A stretch of DNA of 64,000 bases from Bacillus sp. 103mf (lineage in GTDB: Bacteria; Bacillota; Bacilli; Bacillales; Bacillaceae_G), in contig NZ_FPAF01000003.1 in the NCBI RefSeq assembly GCF_900116295.1, forward strand, positions 62,001-126,000, read 5' to 3'. Of this stretch, positions 17,176-25,345 are shown piece by piece. The notes beneath the pieces were generated by a model. That model did no database searches and was not told the origin of the DNA. It was given only the letters and a program-made list of their open reading frames with translations. Both the position numbers and the translations under genes were made by a program. Position 1 is the stretch's first letter; each line of letters opens with the position of its first letter.

Positions 17176-17757
17176 ATGAAAAAGGTTTTATTATTATTAG
17201 CTGACGGATTTGAAGCAGTAGAAGCTAGTGTATTTACAGATGTACTAGGTTGGAATAAATGGGAGGGAGATGGATCAACCGAGGTCGTAACAGTTGGTCT
17301 TCGGAATAAATTAACCTGTACTTGGAATTTTACTGTCATACCCGAAAAAACGGTTGATGATATTCAATTAGATGAGTTTGATGCACTAGCTATTCCAGGA
17401 GGGTTTGAAGAAGCTGGTTTTTATCGGGATGCATACAGTAGAGAATTCTTAAATGTTATTCAACATTTTTATGCCAAGCAAAAGCCTATTGCCAGTATCT
17501 GTGTTGCATCATTAGCGCTTGGTAAAAGCGGAATTCTTACAGATAAAAAAGCCACCACATACAGTCATCCAACGAGTAAACGAAAAGAGCAGTTGAAAAA
17601 TTTCGGTGCAATAGTACAAAACAATTTAATTGTTCAGGATGGAAATATTATTACATCTTCAAATCCAGGTACAGCTTTTGATGTTGCATTTTTATTACTT
17701 GAAAAACTAACATCTAAAACGAACGCTAAACATGTAAAGGATCTTATGGGATTTTAG
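17176..17757 (+). CDS. DJ-1/PfpI-family protein
   Basis: 193 residues with the class I glutamine amidotransferase-like fold. The start MKKVLLLLADGFEAVEASVF is typical, with the conserved Glu at residue 13. IPGGFEEAGFYRD carries the oxyanion-type GG. The nucleophile elbow is ASICVASLALGKSG with Cys at about 112. The family covers chaperones, glyoxalases and proteases; the substrate is unknown. The ribosome site is GGGAGGCGA. It is divergent from the Lrp-type regulator, its likely controller. Confidence 0.8.
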   Translation: MKKVLLLLADGFEAVEASVFTDVLGWNKWEGDGSTEVVTVGLRNKLTCTWNFTVIPEKTVDDIQLDEFDALAIPGGFEEAGFYRDAYSREFLNVIQHFYAKQKPIASICVASLALGKSGILTDKKATTYSHPTSKRKEQLKNFGAIVQNNLIVQDGNIITSSNPGTAFDVAFLLLEKLTSKTNAKHVKDLMGF

Positions 17758-17842
17758 GCATGGAACTTTAACATAGGGGTGCTTTAATGGCATAAGGGCC
17801 ACAGAAGTGAACAATTTTTTTTATAAACACGGGGTACCGCCA

Positions 17843-17976
17843 CATCACTATCAAGTTAATAAAACAAAATCTCCCTAAAATGAAAAAATACGCTATTCTT
17901 TCTGTAGAATCATAAGAAAGGATAGCGTATTTTAGGCATATAGGAGGTACATATGGAAATTAGCTTGATAGCGATG
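17843..17976. mobile_element. IS231-like mini-element, copy 1 (MIC-type)
   Basis: Left end CATCACTATCAAGTTAATAA (17843-17862), right end TTAGCTTGATAGCGATG (17960-17976, complement CATCGCTATCAAGCTAA). The 134-bp unit has no gene but contains a long hairpin with arms AAAATACGCTATTCTTTC-like and GAAAGGATAGCGTATTTT. It is flanked by GGGGTACCGCCA on the left and GGGTAGCACCA on the right, which share the GGGGTA and CCA edges. Confidence 0.6.
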
Positions 17977-17987
17977 GGGTAGCACCA

Positions 17988-18117
17988 CATGCCCATCAAC
18001 TTAAGAACAATAAACGCCCCAAAACGAAAAAATGAGCTGATTTCACAAAGTAACCACCTGTAGAGAAAGAAAATTTTCGTTTAGGGGGTATTTCAAAACC
18101 TTAGCTTGATGGCGATG
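17988..18117. mobile_element. IS231-like mini-element, copy 2 (MIC-type)
   Basis: Left end CATGCCCATCAACTTAAGAA (17988-18007) equals the published-type IS231 end as I remember it. The right end TTAGCTTGATGGCGATG is at 18101-18117. The flanks GGGGTAGCACCA (17976-17987) and TGGTGCTACCCC (18118-18129) are exact inverted complements, extending the terminal symmetry to about 32 bp. The element is 130 bp, has no gene, and abuts copy 1 with a shared GGGGTAGCACCA. Confidence 0.65.
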
Positions 18118-18458
18118 TGGTGCTACCCCCTAATGACATTGGTGGAAATGTTATAAAGAGGAATAATACTACATATTCTGATGCTTATGATGTGAATTTT
18201 GAATGTAAGAAAGATAGCCTTTTTTATTAATAAAATGAGGATAATATAAACCTAGACCTGTGACATATCTGCCTTTGTAGGTGATTGTTGGGTCTATTTT
18301 TTATTTTTCTTAAAATGAATTTAAACTTCACGTCACTGTTGTTTCCTCTACTCCTTAAGGATTTCAGCCGAGATGAAAAATTTACAGTATTTTAGTTTGA
18401 ATATTCCAAAAAATAAAATAAATATGGTAAAATAAGTATATAAAAAGGAGGTGTTTAT

Positions 18459-18644
18459 ATGTTTGGAAATACAAGAAATGAAATTCAAAATTATCTAATT
18501 AAAGAGGGATATGACATTAAAGAATTTTTAAATAAAAATGGAGACTGGTATTACTTTAAGGTAGAAACTCATTGGTCAGGGGTTCATACAATAAAGGTAA
18601 AAGAGGGATTTTTTGGATATACAAAAGAAAAGGTTAGCATTTAA
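18459..18644 (+). CDS. Small hypothetical protein
   Basis: 61 residues from ATG 18459 after AAAAAGGAGGTGTTTAT. The sequence MFGNTRNEIQNYLIKEGYDI followed by a basic, aromatic C-terminus (WYYFKVETHWSGVHTIKVKE) suggests a small alpha/beta fold. The family is not recognised. It lies 40 bp upstream of the next gene and is probably co-transcribed with it. Confidence 0.5.
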   Translation: MFGNTRNEIQNYLIKEGYDIKEFLNKNGDWYYFKVETHWSGVHTIKVKEGFFGYTKEKVSI

Positions 18645-18683
18645 TAAAGATTATAACTTTAAAGGGAATAGGAAGGGAAATGG

Positions 18684-19361
18684 ATGCTTAATAAACCAAT
18701 AGAGTTTGTAAAAGTAATTCGCTTTGATAATAAAGGTTTTTTCACAAAGCCATACAACTCTTCTTACTTTCATCATGCATTCGCATTTCTTGATGTGGAA
18801 ATCACAACGTTGACTAATAATAATCAAATTTTAGACAATGAAAATATGATTATAGAACCTCACTTTGATGACCCTAGCTCATCCGGTTGTTTTGCTTTTT
18901 TAAATGAATATAATTCTAAGTTATTCCAAGAAAATCGTCCCATGTATTTTCGATCAGAAGATAAGAGGAATACAATGTACTTAAATACAGAAGAAATAAT
19001 TTGGGTTAGAAATGTAGACCATAGGAATCAACCCTTCTATACTCAATACAATAAGAATTATGTTCATGATGGAAAAAACTATGAATTTTTAGAGTATATA
19101 GACATGGTTGATGTAAAATTAAATTGGGTTAGAATGTCCGTAAAACTTGCACTAGAGCGAACAAGGTTATATAAAGAAAATTTCCCTTCTCAAGAAGGGA
19201 TTCCAGAAAAGATTACGGAATTTTATCTAACAGAGCAACAAGTAAATCGATTAATTAGTCCGTTCCATATGTATAAACAGCAATTTAAAAAAATGTGTCT
19301 ACATTTATTTAAGACAAAAAACTTAAAAGAACACTCTAATCAAGACCACACTATACGATAA
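18684..19361 (+). CDS. Hypothetical protein, accessory
   Basis: 225 residues from ATG 18684 after AGGAAGGGAAATGG. Mixed alpha/beta sequence without membrane segments; aromatic-rich N-terminal half (SYFHHAFAFLDVEITTLTNN) and a C-terminal helical, basic end (HMYKQQFKKMCLHLFKTKNL). No motif is recognised. Forms a two-gene transcript with 18459 and ends in a strong terminator at 19360. Confidence 0.5.
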   Translation: MLNKPIEFVKVIRFDNKGFFTKPYNSSYFHHAFAFLDVEITTLTNNNQILDNENMIIEPHFDDPSSSGCFAFLNEYNSKLFQENRPMYFRSEDKRNTMYLNTEEIIWVRNVDHRNQPFYTQYNKNYVHDGKNYEFLEYIDMVDVKLNWVRMSVKLALERTRLYKENFPSQEGIPEKITEFYLTEQQVNRLISPFHMYKQQFKKMCLHLFKTKNLKEHSNQDHTIR

Positions 19362-19385
19362 AACCTAATTAAATTAGGTTTTTTA
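19360..19385 (+). terminator. Terminator
   Basis: AAAACCTAATT and AATTAGGTTTT stem followed by TTTTA, overlapping the stop of the 18684 gene. Confidence 0.75.
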
Positions 19386-19490
19386 TTTTGTCGAAAAGAA
19401 TTCAGATAATTTTATCCATTTGTCTTGCAAACAAGACAAATGGAGATTATAATTAAGTTATGAAATATAAAGGGGGATTGTTAACAACTA

Positions 19491-19694
19491 ATGGATGAAA
19501 AAAATAATGGAAAATCGAGAACTCCTCTATTTTCCGTTTACACAACAAGAGAAGCTGAACAATTATGGGGACTTGCGGAAAACACTGTTAATAAATGGTG
19601 TAATCGTGGAAAGTTCCATGAAAACGAAGCAAGAAAAAGCGGTAAAGTATGGTTAGTCACATGCGAAGGAATGGAAAGATTGACCCGTAAGTAA
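19491..19694 (+). CDS. Small helix-turn-helix protein
   Basis: 67 residues. The middle segment YTTREAEQLWGLAENTVNKW followed by CNRGKFHENEARKSGKVWLV looks like an excisionase/MerR-like helix-turn-helix with a beta wing: helix, AENTVNKW recognition helix, then the GKVWLV strand. Proteins of this size are common on B. cereus group plasmids and prophages. ATG 19491 lies after AAAGGGGGATTG. A terminator follows at 19702. Confidence 0.6.
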   Translation: MDEKNNGKSRTPLFSVYTTREAEQLWGLAENTVNKWCNRGKFHENEARKSGKVWLVTCEGMERLTRK

Positions 19695-19701
19695 ATTAGA
19701 A

Positions 19702-19739
19702 AAGTCCTCTCTCGCCGTCCAAAGCTAAAAAGAGGACTT
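19702..19739 (+). terminator. Terminator after HTH gene
   Basis: AAGTCCTCT (19702) pairs with AGAGGACTT (19731). Confidence 0.65.
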
Positions 19740-19775
19740 CACCAAATATTGTGAAAAAGAAAGGTTGATTTCAGA

Positions 19776-20015
19776 ATGGCAAATAGCTATCTAAAAACAC
19801 CTAACAGCAAGTACATTTTACCACATACATTAAAAAAAGAAAATTCTATAAATGGTATGAAAAGGACTGTAAATAAGCGATATCAAGTTGTTTGTGAATG
19901 GTTAGGAATTGAGGATTGTGTTGTTTCACAAATTTGGTTTTTTGGAACATTTGGACTTTCTATCATCATGATGATTGCTACATATTTAATCGCTGGATCT
20001 CTATACGGATTTTAA
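19776..20015 (+). CDS. Small membrane-anchored protein, accessory
   Basis: 79 residues: a basic N-terminal half (SKYILPHTLKKENSINGMKR) and one C-terminal hydrophobic helix (about 53-75, WFFGTFGLSIIMMIATYLIA). GAAAGGTTGATTTCAGA precedes ATG 19776. The family is not recognised. First of three closely spaced small genes (19776, 20039, 20302). Confidence 0.5.
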   Translation: MANSYLKTPNSKYILPHTLKKENSINGMKRTVNKRYQVVCEWLGIEDCVVSQIWFFGTFGLSIIMMIATYLIAGSLYGF

Positions 20016-20038
20016 TCAAATTTGGAGGAGGAACAGAT

Positions 20039-20263
20039 ATGATAGCAACAAAACCAAAACGTGGTGAATTTTACATTTATAGAGAAGATGGTCGGGTGTA
20101 TCAAATCCTAGGGTATGCGAAAATGTTCGAGCAAGATGAACAAGACATTATAATTCTGAAACGTATGAAAGATCGAGTGACTATTACACTAAGTTCTGAT
20201 CTTTTCATTCTCTATATCACCGCTGATAAGTTCATAAAAGATAAAGTACACTCAATGGTTTAA
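20039..20263 (+). CDS. Small hypothetical protein, accessory
   Basis: 74 residues from ATG 20039 after GGAGGAGGAACAGAT. Beta-rich sequence (PKRGEFYIYREDGRVYQILG, DIIILKRMKDRVTITLSSDL) of the kind seen in small phage/plasmid regulators. The family is not recognised. It sits 23 bp after the preceding gene and is likely in its operon. Confidence 0.5.
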   Translation: MIATKPKRGEFYIYREDGRVYQILGYAKMFEQDEQDIIILKRMKDRVTITLSSDLFILYITADKFIKDKVHSMV

Positions 20264-20301
20264 AAGTTAGTCTATAACATTTTAAATTTGGAGGTTATTG
20301 T

Positions 20302-20550
20302 ATGAAAAAAGCTATTTCAGTTCCAACTATTAAAATTGGTGACTACGTACAATTTCCACATCGTAAGAATCCTTCATTAAAATTAACTGGTTATGTAGTT
20401 AATATTCTAACTAATACAATTATCGTAGATATTTCAGAAATGTTTCAAACTAAAAAATATAAAGAGATGGATACTCGTCATGTTGTAAAGCATGGTTCCT
20501 ATAAAAAAGTTCGTGTTCAAAAGGAATATAGGAGTGTGTATCATTATTAA
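20302..20550 (+). CDS. DUF2187-like small protein
   Basis: 82 residues from ATG 20302 after TTGGAGGTTATTGT. The segment IKIGDYVQFPHRKNPSLKLT, then GYVVNILTNTIIVDISEM and VVKHGSYKKV, fits the SH3-like DUF2187 (YkvS) family by pattern. The stop codon lies inside the IS231-like right end (20547-20563), so the gene is the last cargo before that boundary. Confidence 0.55.
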   Translation: MKKAISVPTIKIGDYVQFPHRKNPSLKLTGYVVNILTNTIIVDISEMFQTKKYKEMDTRHVVKHGSYKKVRVQKEYRSVYHY

Positions 20551-20575
20551 CTTGATGGTGGTGTGGTAATACCCC
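20547..20575 (-). repeat. IS231-like right end (R3) fused to CRISPR array
   Basis: TTAACTTGATGGTGGTG followed by TGGTAATACCCC; complement GGGGTATTACCA then CACCACCATCAAGTTAA. The interior of the element lies to the left. The last bases ATACCCC run directly into the degenerate distal CRISPR repeat. It has the right orientation to pair with L1 at 16443 as the outer ends of a 4.1-kb cassette holding the Lrp, DJ-1 and small-gene cargo. Confidence 0.55.
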
Positions 20576-20985
20576 ATATAGTTCAAATAAAACCGGAATT
20601 TATCAAGGTAATATGCAAATGTACCACGCATTTACATCCCACATAGTTCAAATAAAACCTATGACACTAAGTTTCTAAGATACATGTAAGCTCTATTTAT
20701 ATCCCACATAGTTCAGATAAAATATATAATTCTGTTGATGAGTTAATTATCTTTAATAGATTTATATCCCATATGGTTTAGATAAAACTTGGGCTGCCAG
20801 ACCAAGAAGTGGAAGGGTTGTGGAGCTTTATATCCCATGTAGTTCAGATAAAACCCCGGCTTGTTCCATTGCAACGCAAACTTCTGTGATCCTTATATCC
20901 CATAAAGTTCAGATAAAACATATTCACCATTTAGCTTTGCCTCTTGCTTATCAGTCTTTATATCCCATATAGTTCAGATAAAACC
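20569..20985 (-). CRISPR. Left CRISPR array, type I-B, 7 repeat units
   Basis: Seven repeat units of 28-29 bp with a 65-66 bp period (repeat ends at 20593, 20658, 20723, 20788, 20854, 20919 and 20985). Read from the leader, the repeat starts GTTTTATCTGAACTATAT and ends GGGATATAAA. The leader is on the right, so transcription runs leftward, away from cas. The leader-proximal repeat is the canonical form; distal ones carry scattered changes, and the last (20569-20593) is truncated and fused to an IS231-like end. Spacers are about 36-37 bp. No spacer matches anything I noticed within the window. Confidence 0.93.
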
Positions 20986-21161
20986 CTATCTATATACAGG
21001 GGATACACCTTATGATAGCAACATGTTACTACGTGTAGCAACTATCATTTTGCAGTGAATCATCGATCATGTTTTTGGATTCTCTAAAAAAACACTTACA
21101 GACCTTATCATAGTAAGGGTTTCTGCATGTTTAACAAAAACGAGGTTCACTGCAAAATTAC
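20979..21161 (-). repeat. Left 184-bp inverted repeat: leader of left array
   Basis: The reverse complement of 27538-27721, matching at every position I compared except for one extra C in the right copy (CCC here versus CCCC there). It contains the array leader and the first 7 bases of the first repeat. The same strand layout as the right copy puts an array promoter at the mirror position. Confidence 0.92.
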
Positions 21162-21176
21162 AGAGGTACCGCATGA

Positions 21177-21204
21177 TTTTTATCTTTACTATATGGGATC
21201 AAGA
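21177..21204 (+). other. Isolated degenerate CRISPR repeat upstream of cas6
   Basis: A 28-nt segment beginning TTTTTATCTTTACTATATGG that agrees with the canonical repeat at 22 of 28 positions, including an unbroken ACTATATGGGAT. It lies 16 bp right of the left leader repeat, 52 bp upstream of the cas -35 box, and points the same way as the cas operon. It belongs to neither array. Possible roles are a Cas-regulating or antitoxin-type crRNA-like gene (CreR/CreA type) or an array relic. Confidence 0.6.
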
Positions 21205-21255
21205 AAAAATCTCTCTTTGCACAGAAAGTTTTTTCCATTTATTTCTACATATTTA

Positions 21256-21285
21256 TTGTATCTTAATTTTTGCATGCATTATAAT
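21256..21285 (+). promoter_or_regulatory. Candidate cas operon promoter
   Basis: TTGTAT at 21256-21261 and TATAAT at 21280-21285 with an 18-bp spacer, 31 bp before the cas6 start codon at 21317. Confidence 0.6.
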
Positions 21286-21313
21286 AATTCTATATTAAAG
21301 ATTAAGGAGGAAA

Positions 21314-22036
21314 ATGATGAGGTTGAAAGTAAGCTTGACTTGCAAAGTAATTCCTCTCTCGTATCGTTTTATGTTTGTGAGTTTTATCAAAGAAGCTCTA
21401 AAAACATCAAACGTAGTATACGCAGAGAACCTATATATCTTTGAGAATAAATCGAATAAAAAAAGCAAGAATTTTACGTTTTCCGTTTATCTTAAAGACT
21501 ATGTTTTAGAAAATGATGAATTCCTCCTTCAGAATGGATTGGACTGGATTATTAGTTCACCTGATCCTGAATTCATTTCTTATTTAGTAGATGGTTTAAA
21601 CGAAATTAAAGAATTTCAGTACAAAGGATACAAACTACAGAAGAAGAACATATCTATACTACCGGAAGTCAAAGTGAAAAGTGATACGGTAGTATTCCGC
21701 ACCCTTTCCCCTATTTTTATTAAAGACCGAGATGGGAAACATCTTGCTCCAACAGAAGAAGGTTATGAAGAGAGTTTCAATTATATTTGTGATATGACTT
21801 TGCGTAATTATCATGGAGAAGGCTTAAAAAAACCTTTACAATTTATACCTATGAATTTAACAAAACAAGTTGTAAAAGAAAAATTTGATAATCCCCCCAA
21901 TCACCAGCACTTTGAAGCTTATAAAGGAACATTCTTGTTAAAAGGAGACCAAGAAGACTTAGAAATCCTTCGTCAAATTGGTACATCCTTCAAAAAGTCA
22001 CAAGGGTACGGCTGCGTGTCCGTGGAGTACCAATGA
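21314..22036 (+). CDS. cas6: Cas6 crRNA endonuclease
   Basis: 240 residues. The RAMP-type Cas6 would cut the array transcripts within the repeat to give mature crRNAs. The glycine-rich C-terminal loop GTSFKKSQGYGCVSV (about residues 220-234) is the family signature, and the N-terminal MRLKVSLTCKV...LPLSYR-like strand fits. ATG 21314 and 21317 are both open; the second has better spacing from TAAGGAGG. It is first in the cas6-cas8b-cas7-cas5-cas3 operon and overlaps cas8b by 4 nt (ATGA). Confidence 0.88.
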   Translation: MMRLKVSLTCKVIPLSYRFMFVSFIKEALKTSNVVYAENLYIFENKSNKKSKNFTFSVYLKDYVLENDEFLLQNGLDWIISSPDPEFISYLVDGLNEIKEFQYKGYKLQKKNISILPEVKVKSDTVVFRTLSPIFIKDRDGKHLAPTEEGYEESFNYICDMTLRNYHGEGLKKPLQFIPMNLTKQVVKEKFDNPPNHQHFEAYKGTFLLKGDQEDLEILRQIGTSFKKSQGYGCVSVEYQ

Positions 22037-23736
22037 TTCGGTTATATTTAGAAGATTGGGCTACGAACACTGGTATCTTGGGGTTTTATCGTATTTTAGA
22101 GCATGCTGAAACAGATTTATTTGAAATTGAAGAGACATATATAGACTTTGATTCAAAATTGCTTCAAGACTTTCCGGAATGGTTTTTCAATTATGCTTTT
22201 GATATGTTTTCTGTTGCAAATGAAAAAGAAGATAAGATGAATGCTTTTCTAACATACGCTACATCCAATTTTAAACGTTCTAAAGACTCTATCTTTACTG
22301 ATATTAAAGGTACGGAAAATAAGTTGAATAAGCGTTTGCCGATTGAAGGTGGAACCTTAAAAGAGCTGTTTAGCAGAAAAAAAGATGTATCCACCATTGA
22401 AGAATTAAAAACAATCACCAAAGATTACCTGAAGTTGTTAAAGCAAGAGCAAGTAAATGAGATTTTAACATTAAATATGATTCGTTCTTATTTAACTGAA
22501 CTTCATGGACAACCAAGTTTTTTACAGAGAAGACAGAGTACCTTAAATCGAATTGAACATATTGGATTTTTGACAGAAGGCTTCATTCAACCTATTTTAC
22601 TAGAACAAGAAATTCTTACTATTCTTCGTTCTTCTGATAGTCCTAACGAAGCAATAGAAGGACTAAAGAAAGCAATACAACAATCAAGTAATGTAGCTTT
22701 TAAAAAATTATCCAAAAAAATAATTACGAAACTAAAAGATGATGAGTTGCTTTATTGTCCTGTTATTGAGGGACAACTTGCTCTTACAGATTACACGGAA
22801 GCAGTCTTCTATCCAAATTCAGTGAGCATTGGTAATGCAACTAATTACACTTGGAATAACCAAGCGTCTTTTCCTATCTCCAATCTGTATCGATTAATTA
22901 TGTTTTGTTCCGTTTTTGGCCTCCACAGAGAGCAAATAAAAAAAGAGGTAACTTATTCTTTTATTCAAACTGATGAAGACTTCGATGCACTAGCAGAAGT
23001 AAATGATTTATTTGTCATCAATAAAAAACAAAACAACCCTTTTGAAGTGTTTTTATACGACACCTTAAAAGAAGCCAAGGATAAAGCAAATTGGATTTCT
23101 AAAAATATGCTAATTGTTGAATTCCAAAATAAAGGAAAGAAAACGACTCTTACACATAATTTTTTATCAGAATATGCCATTCAATACATTCAAGAGCGTG
23201 GAGGAAAAGAGCTCGATCATATTAAATATCCATCGTTTCGAAACATAATCCTACGTAAATTATTAAATGGAGAGCATTTTTTTCGTGATATCACTAACCA
23301 ATTGAGGAAAAACGTAAATAACAATTATTCCAGTTACGATACGTATACAGCCACTTTGGCTATGTTTCATTTAAATAGAATAAAGGAGTGTTACGGCATG
23401 TCTAATGAAACACGAGAAGCGCAATATGAATCTATGCAAAAGAGAATCCAGTATGCGCTAATGGATGGACGCGAAGTACGTAGAAGACTGACTGAACGTG
23501 GAATGGAGAATAAGGTTCCAGGCATTACTTACCGTCTGTTAAATGCCTTAACTACCAATAACCGTCAACAGTTCTTTGAAACATTATTCCGCACCTTTTT
23601 ATTAGTGGAAAAGAACACTTCTATGTATGTGGATGCTACAAGGGAACATAGTAATGAATTTGAAGGTATTGCGAGTGCTTTACTATCCGGATTAAATGAC
23701 AAACCCTATAAAAAAGAAGGGGAGGAAACAAACTAA
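22033..23736 (+). CDS. cas8b: Cas8b (Cst1-like) Cascade large subunit
   Basis: 567 residues. The start MIRLYLEDWATNTGILGFYR and its place between cas6 and cas7 fit the Cst1/Cas8b1 large subunit of type I-B (Tneap) systems, which recognises the PAM. A mid-protein segment (YCPVIEGQLALTDYTEAVFY) precedes the C-terminal helical domain (TNQLRKNVNNNYSSYDTYTA) that often stands in for a small subunit. It overlaps cas6 by 4 nt and cas7 by 1 nt (TAATG), so translation is coupled. Named by context and pattern. Confidence 0.8.
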   Translation: MIRLYLEDWATNTGILGFYRILEHAETDLFEIEETYIDFDSKLLQDFPEWFFNYAFDMFSVANEKEDKMNAFLTYATSNFKRSKDSIFTDIKGTENKLNKRLPIEGGTLKELFSRKKDVSTIEELKTITKDYLKLLKQEQVNEILTLNMIRSYLTELHGQPSFLQRRQSTLNRIEHIGFLTEGFIQPILLEQEILTILRSSDSPNEAIEGLKKAIQQSSNVAFKKLSKKIITKLKDDELLYCPVIEGQLALTDYTEAVFYPNSVSIGNATNYTWNNQASFPISNLYRLIMFCSVFGLHREQIKKEVTYSFIQTDEDFDALAEVNDLFVINKKQNNPFEVFLYDTLKEAKDKANWISKNMLIVEFQNKGKKTTLTHNFLSEYAIQYIQERGGKELDHIKYPSFRNIILRKLLNGEHFFRDITNQLRKNVNNNYSSYDTYTATLAMFHLNRIKECYGMSNETREAQYESMQKRIQYALMDGREVRRRLTERGMENKVPGITYRLLNALTTNNRQQFFETLFRTFLLVEKNTSMYVDATREHSNEFEGIASALLSGLNDKPYKKEGEETN

Positions 23737-24653
23737 TGGCTGGATTAACATTAACGATCGTATTTCAAGGAGATTCATTAAATTATGGAGAAGGAATTGG
23801 TAATATCTCCGAATTAAAGAAATTTAATCGTGGAAATGGTGATGTTCATACATTTGCTTCACGGCAAGCTATTCGATACGATATGGTTCGTTTAGGAGCT
23901 GAGCGTTATGGTTGGAACTTAGATACAGTTGGCCGTGACAAAGGTGAAGGGGAAGGAAAAAGCAAAAGCGTAGTTCAATATTCTCCTAGTGCTACCATTC
24001 GAGAGTCAGAAGAAATGGATTTATTTGGTTACATGAAAACTGTAAAGAAGGAGATGGGGAACAAACGCCCAGCTAGCGTTCGTTTGTCTCATGCCGTTTC
24101 TCTTGAACCGTACCGAGGAGACTTAGAATTTTTAACAAATTCAGGACATGCGTCACGTATCAATGAAAACCCAAATATCGCAACATCTGAGCGGCATACA
24201 AGCTTATATTCTTATACCATTACTATTGATTTAGATAGAATTGGTGTAGATGGAGAAATTGAATTACCACGTGAAGAAAAGGCAAGACGTATCAAAGAAT
24301 TCCTAGAAATTGCATTTTTCTTAAATCGTAATATCCGCGGGCGACAAGAAGACTTATCCCCTTTGTTTGTAATTGGAGGTCTGTATGCTATTAATCAACC
24401 ATATTTCTTAGGACGTACACAATTAGTTCCGACAAAACGTGAATACCGTTTAAATTCTATTATGCTGCAAGAAATTTTAGAACGTCGCAGTATGGGACGG
24501 ACTGTACAAGAACAAACGCATGTCGGTCTGTTATCTGGCGTTTTCGTGAATGAAGGGGAGTTGCGAAATCTTATTTCAAGCGATTCAACCCATACAATTC
24601 AAGGTATGTTAGATTACCTATTACAACAAGTGGAGAATTATTATGTCGGCTAA
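23736..24653 (+). CDS. cas7: Cas7 (Cst2/DevR-like) crRNA backbone
   Basis: 305 residues. MAGLTLTIVFQGDSLNYGEG opens the RRM-like backbone protein that coats the crRNA in Cascade. The internal HTFASRQAIRYDMVR segment and the RLSHAVSLEPYRGDLEFLTN region are typical of the Cst2/DevR branch of type I-B. Full-length and intact. It overlaps cas5 by 11 nt, and a GGAGG site for it lies inside cas8b. Confidence 0.88.
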   Translation: MAGLTLTIVFQGDSLNYGEGIGNISELKKFNRGNGDVHTFASRQAIRYDMVRLGAERYGWNLDTVGRDKGEGEGKSKSVVQYSPSATIRESEEMDLFGYMKTVKKEMGNKRPASVRLSHAVSLEPYRGDLEFLTNSGHASRINENPNIATSERHTSLYSYTITIDLDRIGVDGEIELPREEKARRIKEFLEIAFFLNRNIRGRQEDLSPLFVIGGLYAINQPYFLGRTQLVPTKREYRLNSIMLQEILERRSMGRTVQEQTHVGLLSGVFVNEGELRNLISSDSTHTIQGMLDYLLQQVENYYVG

Positions 24654-25314
24654 TACAGCGTTACGGGTAAAGTTGTACCAACAAACCGCTTGTTACAAGA
24701 AACCAATGGCACAAAAAGCAAAGGAAACCTATCCTCTTCCACCGTATAGTACAGTGAAAGGGTTCCTTCACTACGTGTTAGGTGCAAATGAATTAATTCC
24801 AATGGAAATTAGCATCCAAGGTACCCACGAAGGAAAGCTGTTTGATCTGCAAACACATTATTTTTACAAGTCGAATGAAATTACAACCATGCCCACACAT
24901 GTTCATATGTTGAAAGAAATCTCCCTTATTTTCCATGTACGTGCCGAACAAGGTGTATTGGAACAATTACAAATAGCATTAGAAAATATCAATGAGGCAC
25001 CAAGCCTTGGTCGATATGAAGATTTAGCGGTCATTGAAGACGTGAAATTGGTAACGTTGAACGAAAGACATACAAAAGAAATCATTACACTAAAAAATGA
25101 TTTCTATATACCACGTCATTGCATCGCTGATCACCTTGATTATATGAATTATAAGGGGATTTCATATCGTTTAAATACGGTATATCAAGTGAAACAAGGA
25201 ATTCGTACTTGGGAGACGGTTCAAACGCAGTTCTTCCGTAAAGGAGAAGGTTTAAATTCACCTCAGTATATGGAAGATGAAGATAGTTATATTGTATTTT
25301 TCCATGCCTTATGA
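24643..25314 (+). CDS. cas5: Cas5 (Cas5t-like)
   Basis: 223 residues. The N-terminal RAMP fold includes KLYQQTACYKKPMAQKAKET, then YPLPPYSTVKGFLHYVLGA, the conserved Cas5 segment that caps the 5' handle of the crRNA. The order cas8b-cas7-cas5-cas3 fits type I-B. It overlaps cas7 by 11 nt and ends 31 bp before cas3. Confidence 0.85.
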   Translation: MSANTALRVKLYQQTACYKKPMAQKAKETYPLPPYSTVKGFLHYVLGANELIPMEISIQGTHEGKLFDLQTHYFYKSNEITTMPTHVHMLKEISLIFHVRAEQGVLEQLQIALENINEAPSLGRYEDLAVIEDVKLVTLNERHTKEIITLKNDFYIPRHCIADHLDYMNYKGISYRLNTVYQVKQGIRTWETVQTQFFRKGEGLNSPQYMEDEDSYIVFFHAL

Positions 25315-25345
25315 GTAGGCATGGATTTTTTCAGGAGGAAAAAAC

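Larger units (their letters stand above)
17758..18458. other. Tandem mini-insertion-element region
   Basis: Apart from the two IS231-like mini-elements (17843-17976 and 17988-18117), the stretch holds a hairpin at about 18257-18300 (TAGACC / GGTCTA followed by TTTTTTATTTTT) that looks like a terminator. No gene is seen before ATG 18459. Confidence 0.5.

Noticed and set aside
21127-21444. 105-codon open frame across the left leader and cas6 start
   Set aside because: It starts inside the inverted repeat, overlaps cas6 in another frame, lacks a ribosome site and shows no protein-like pattern.
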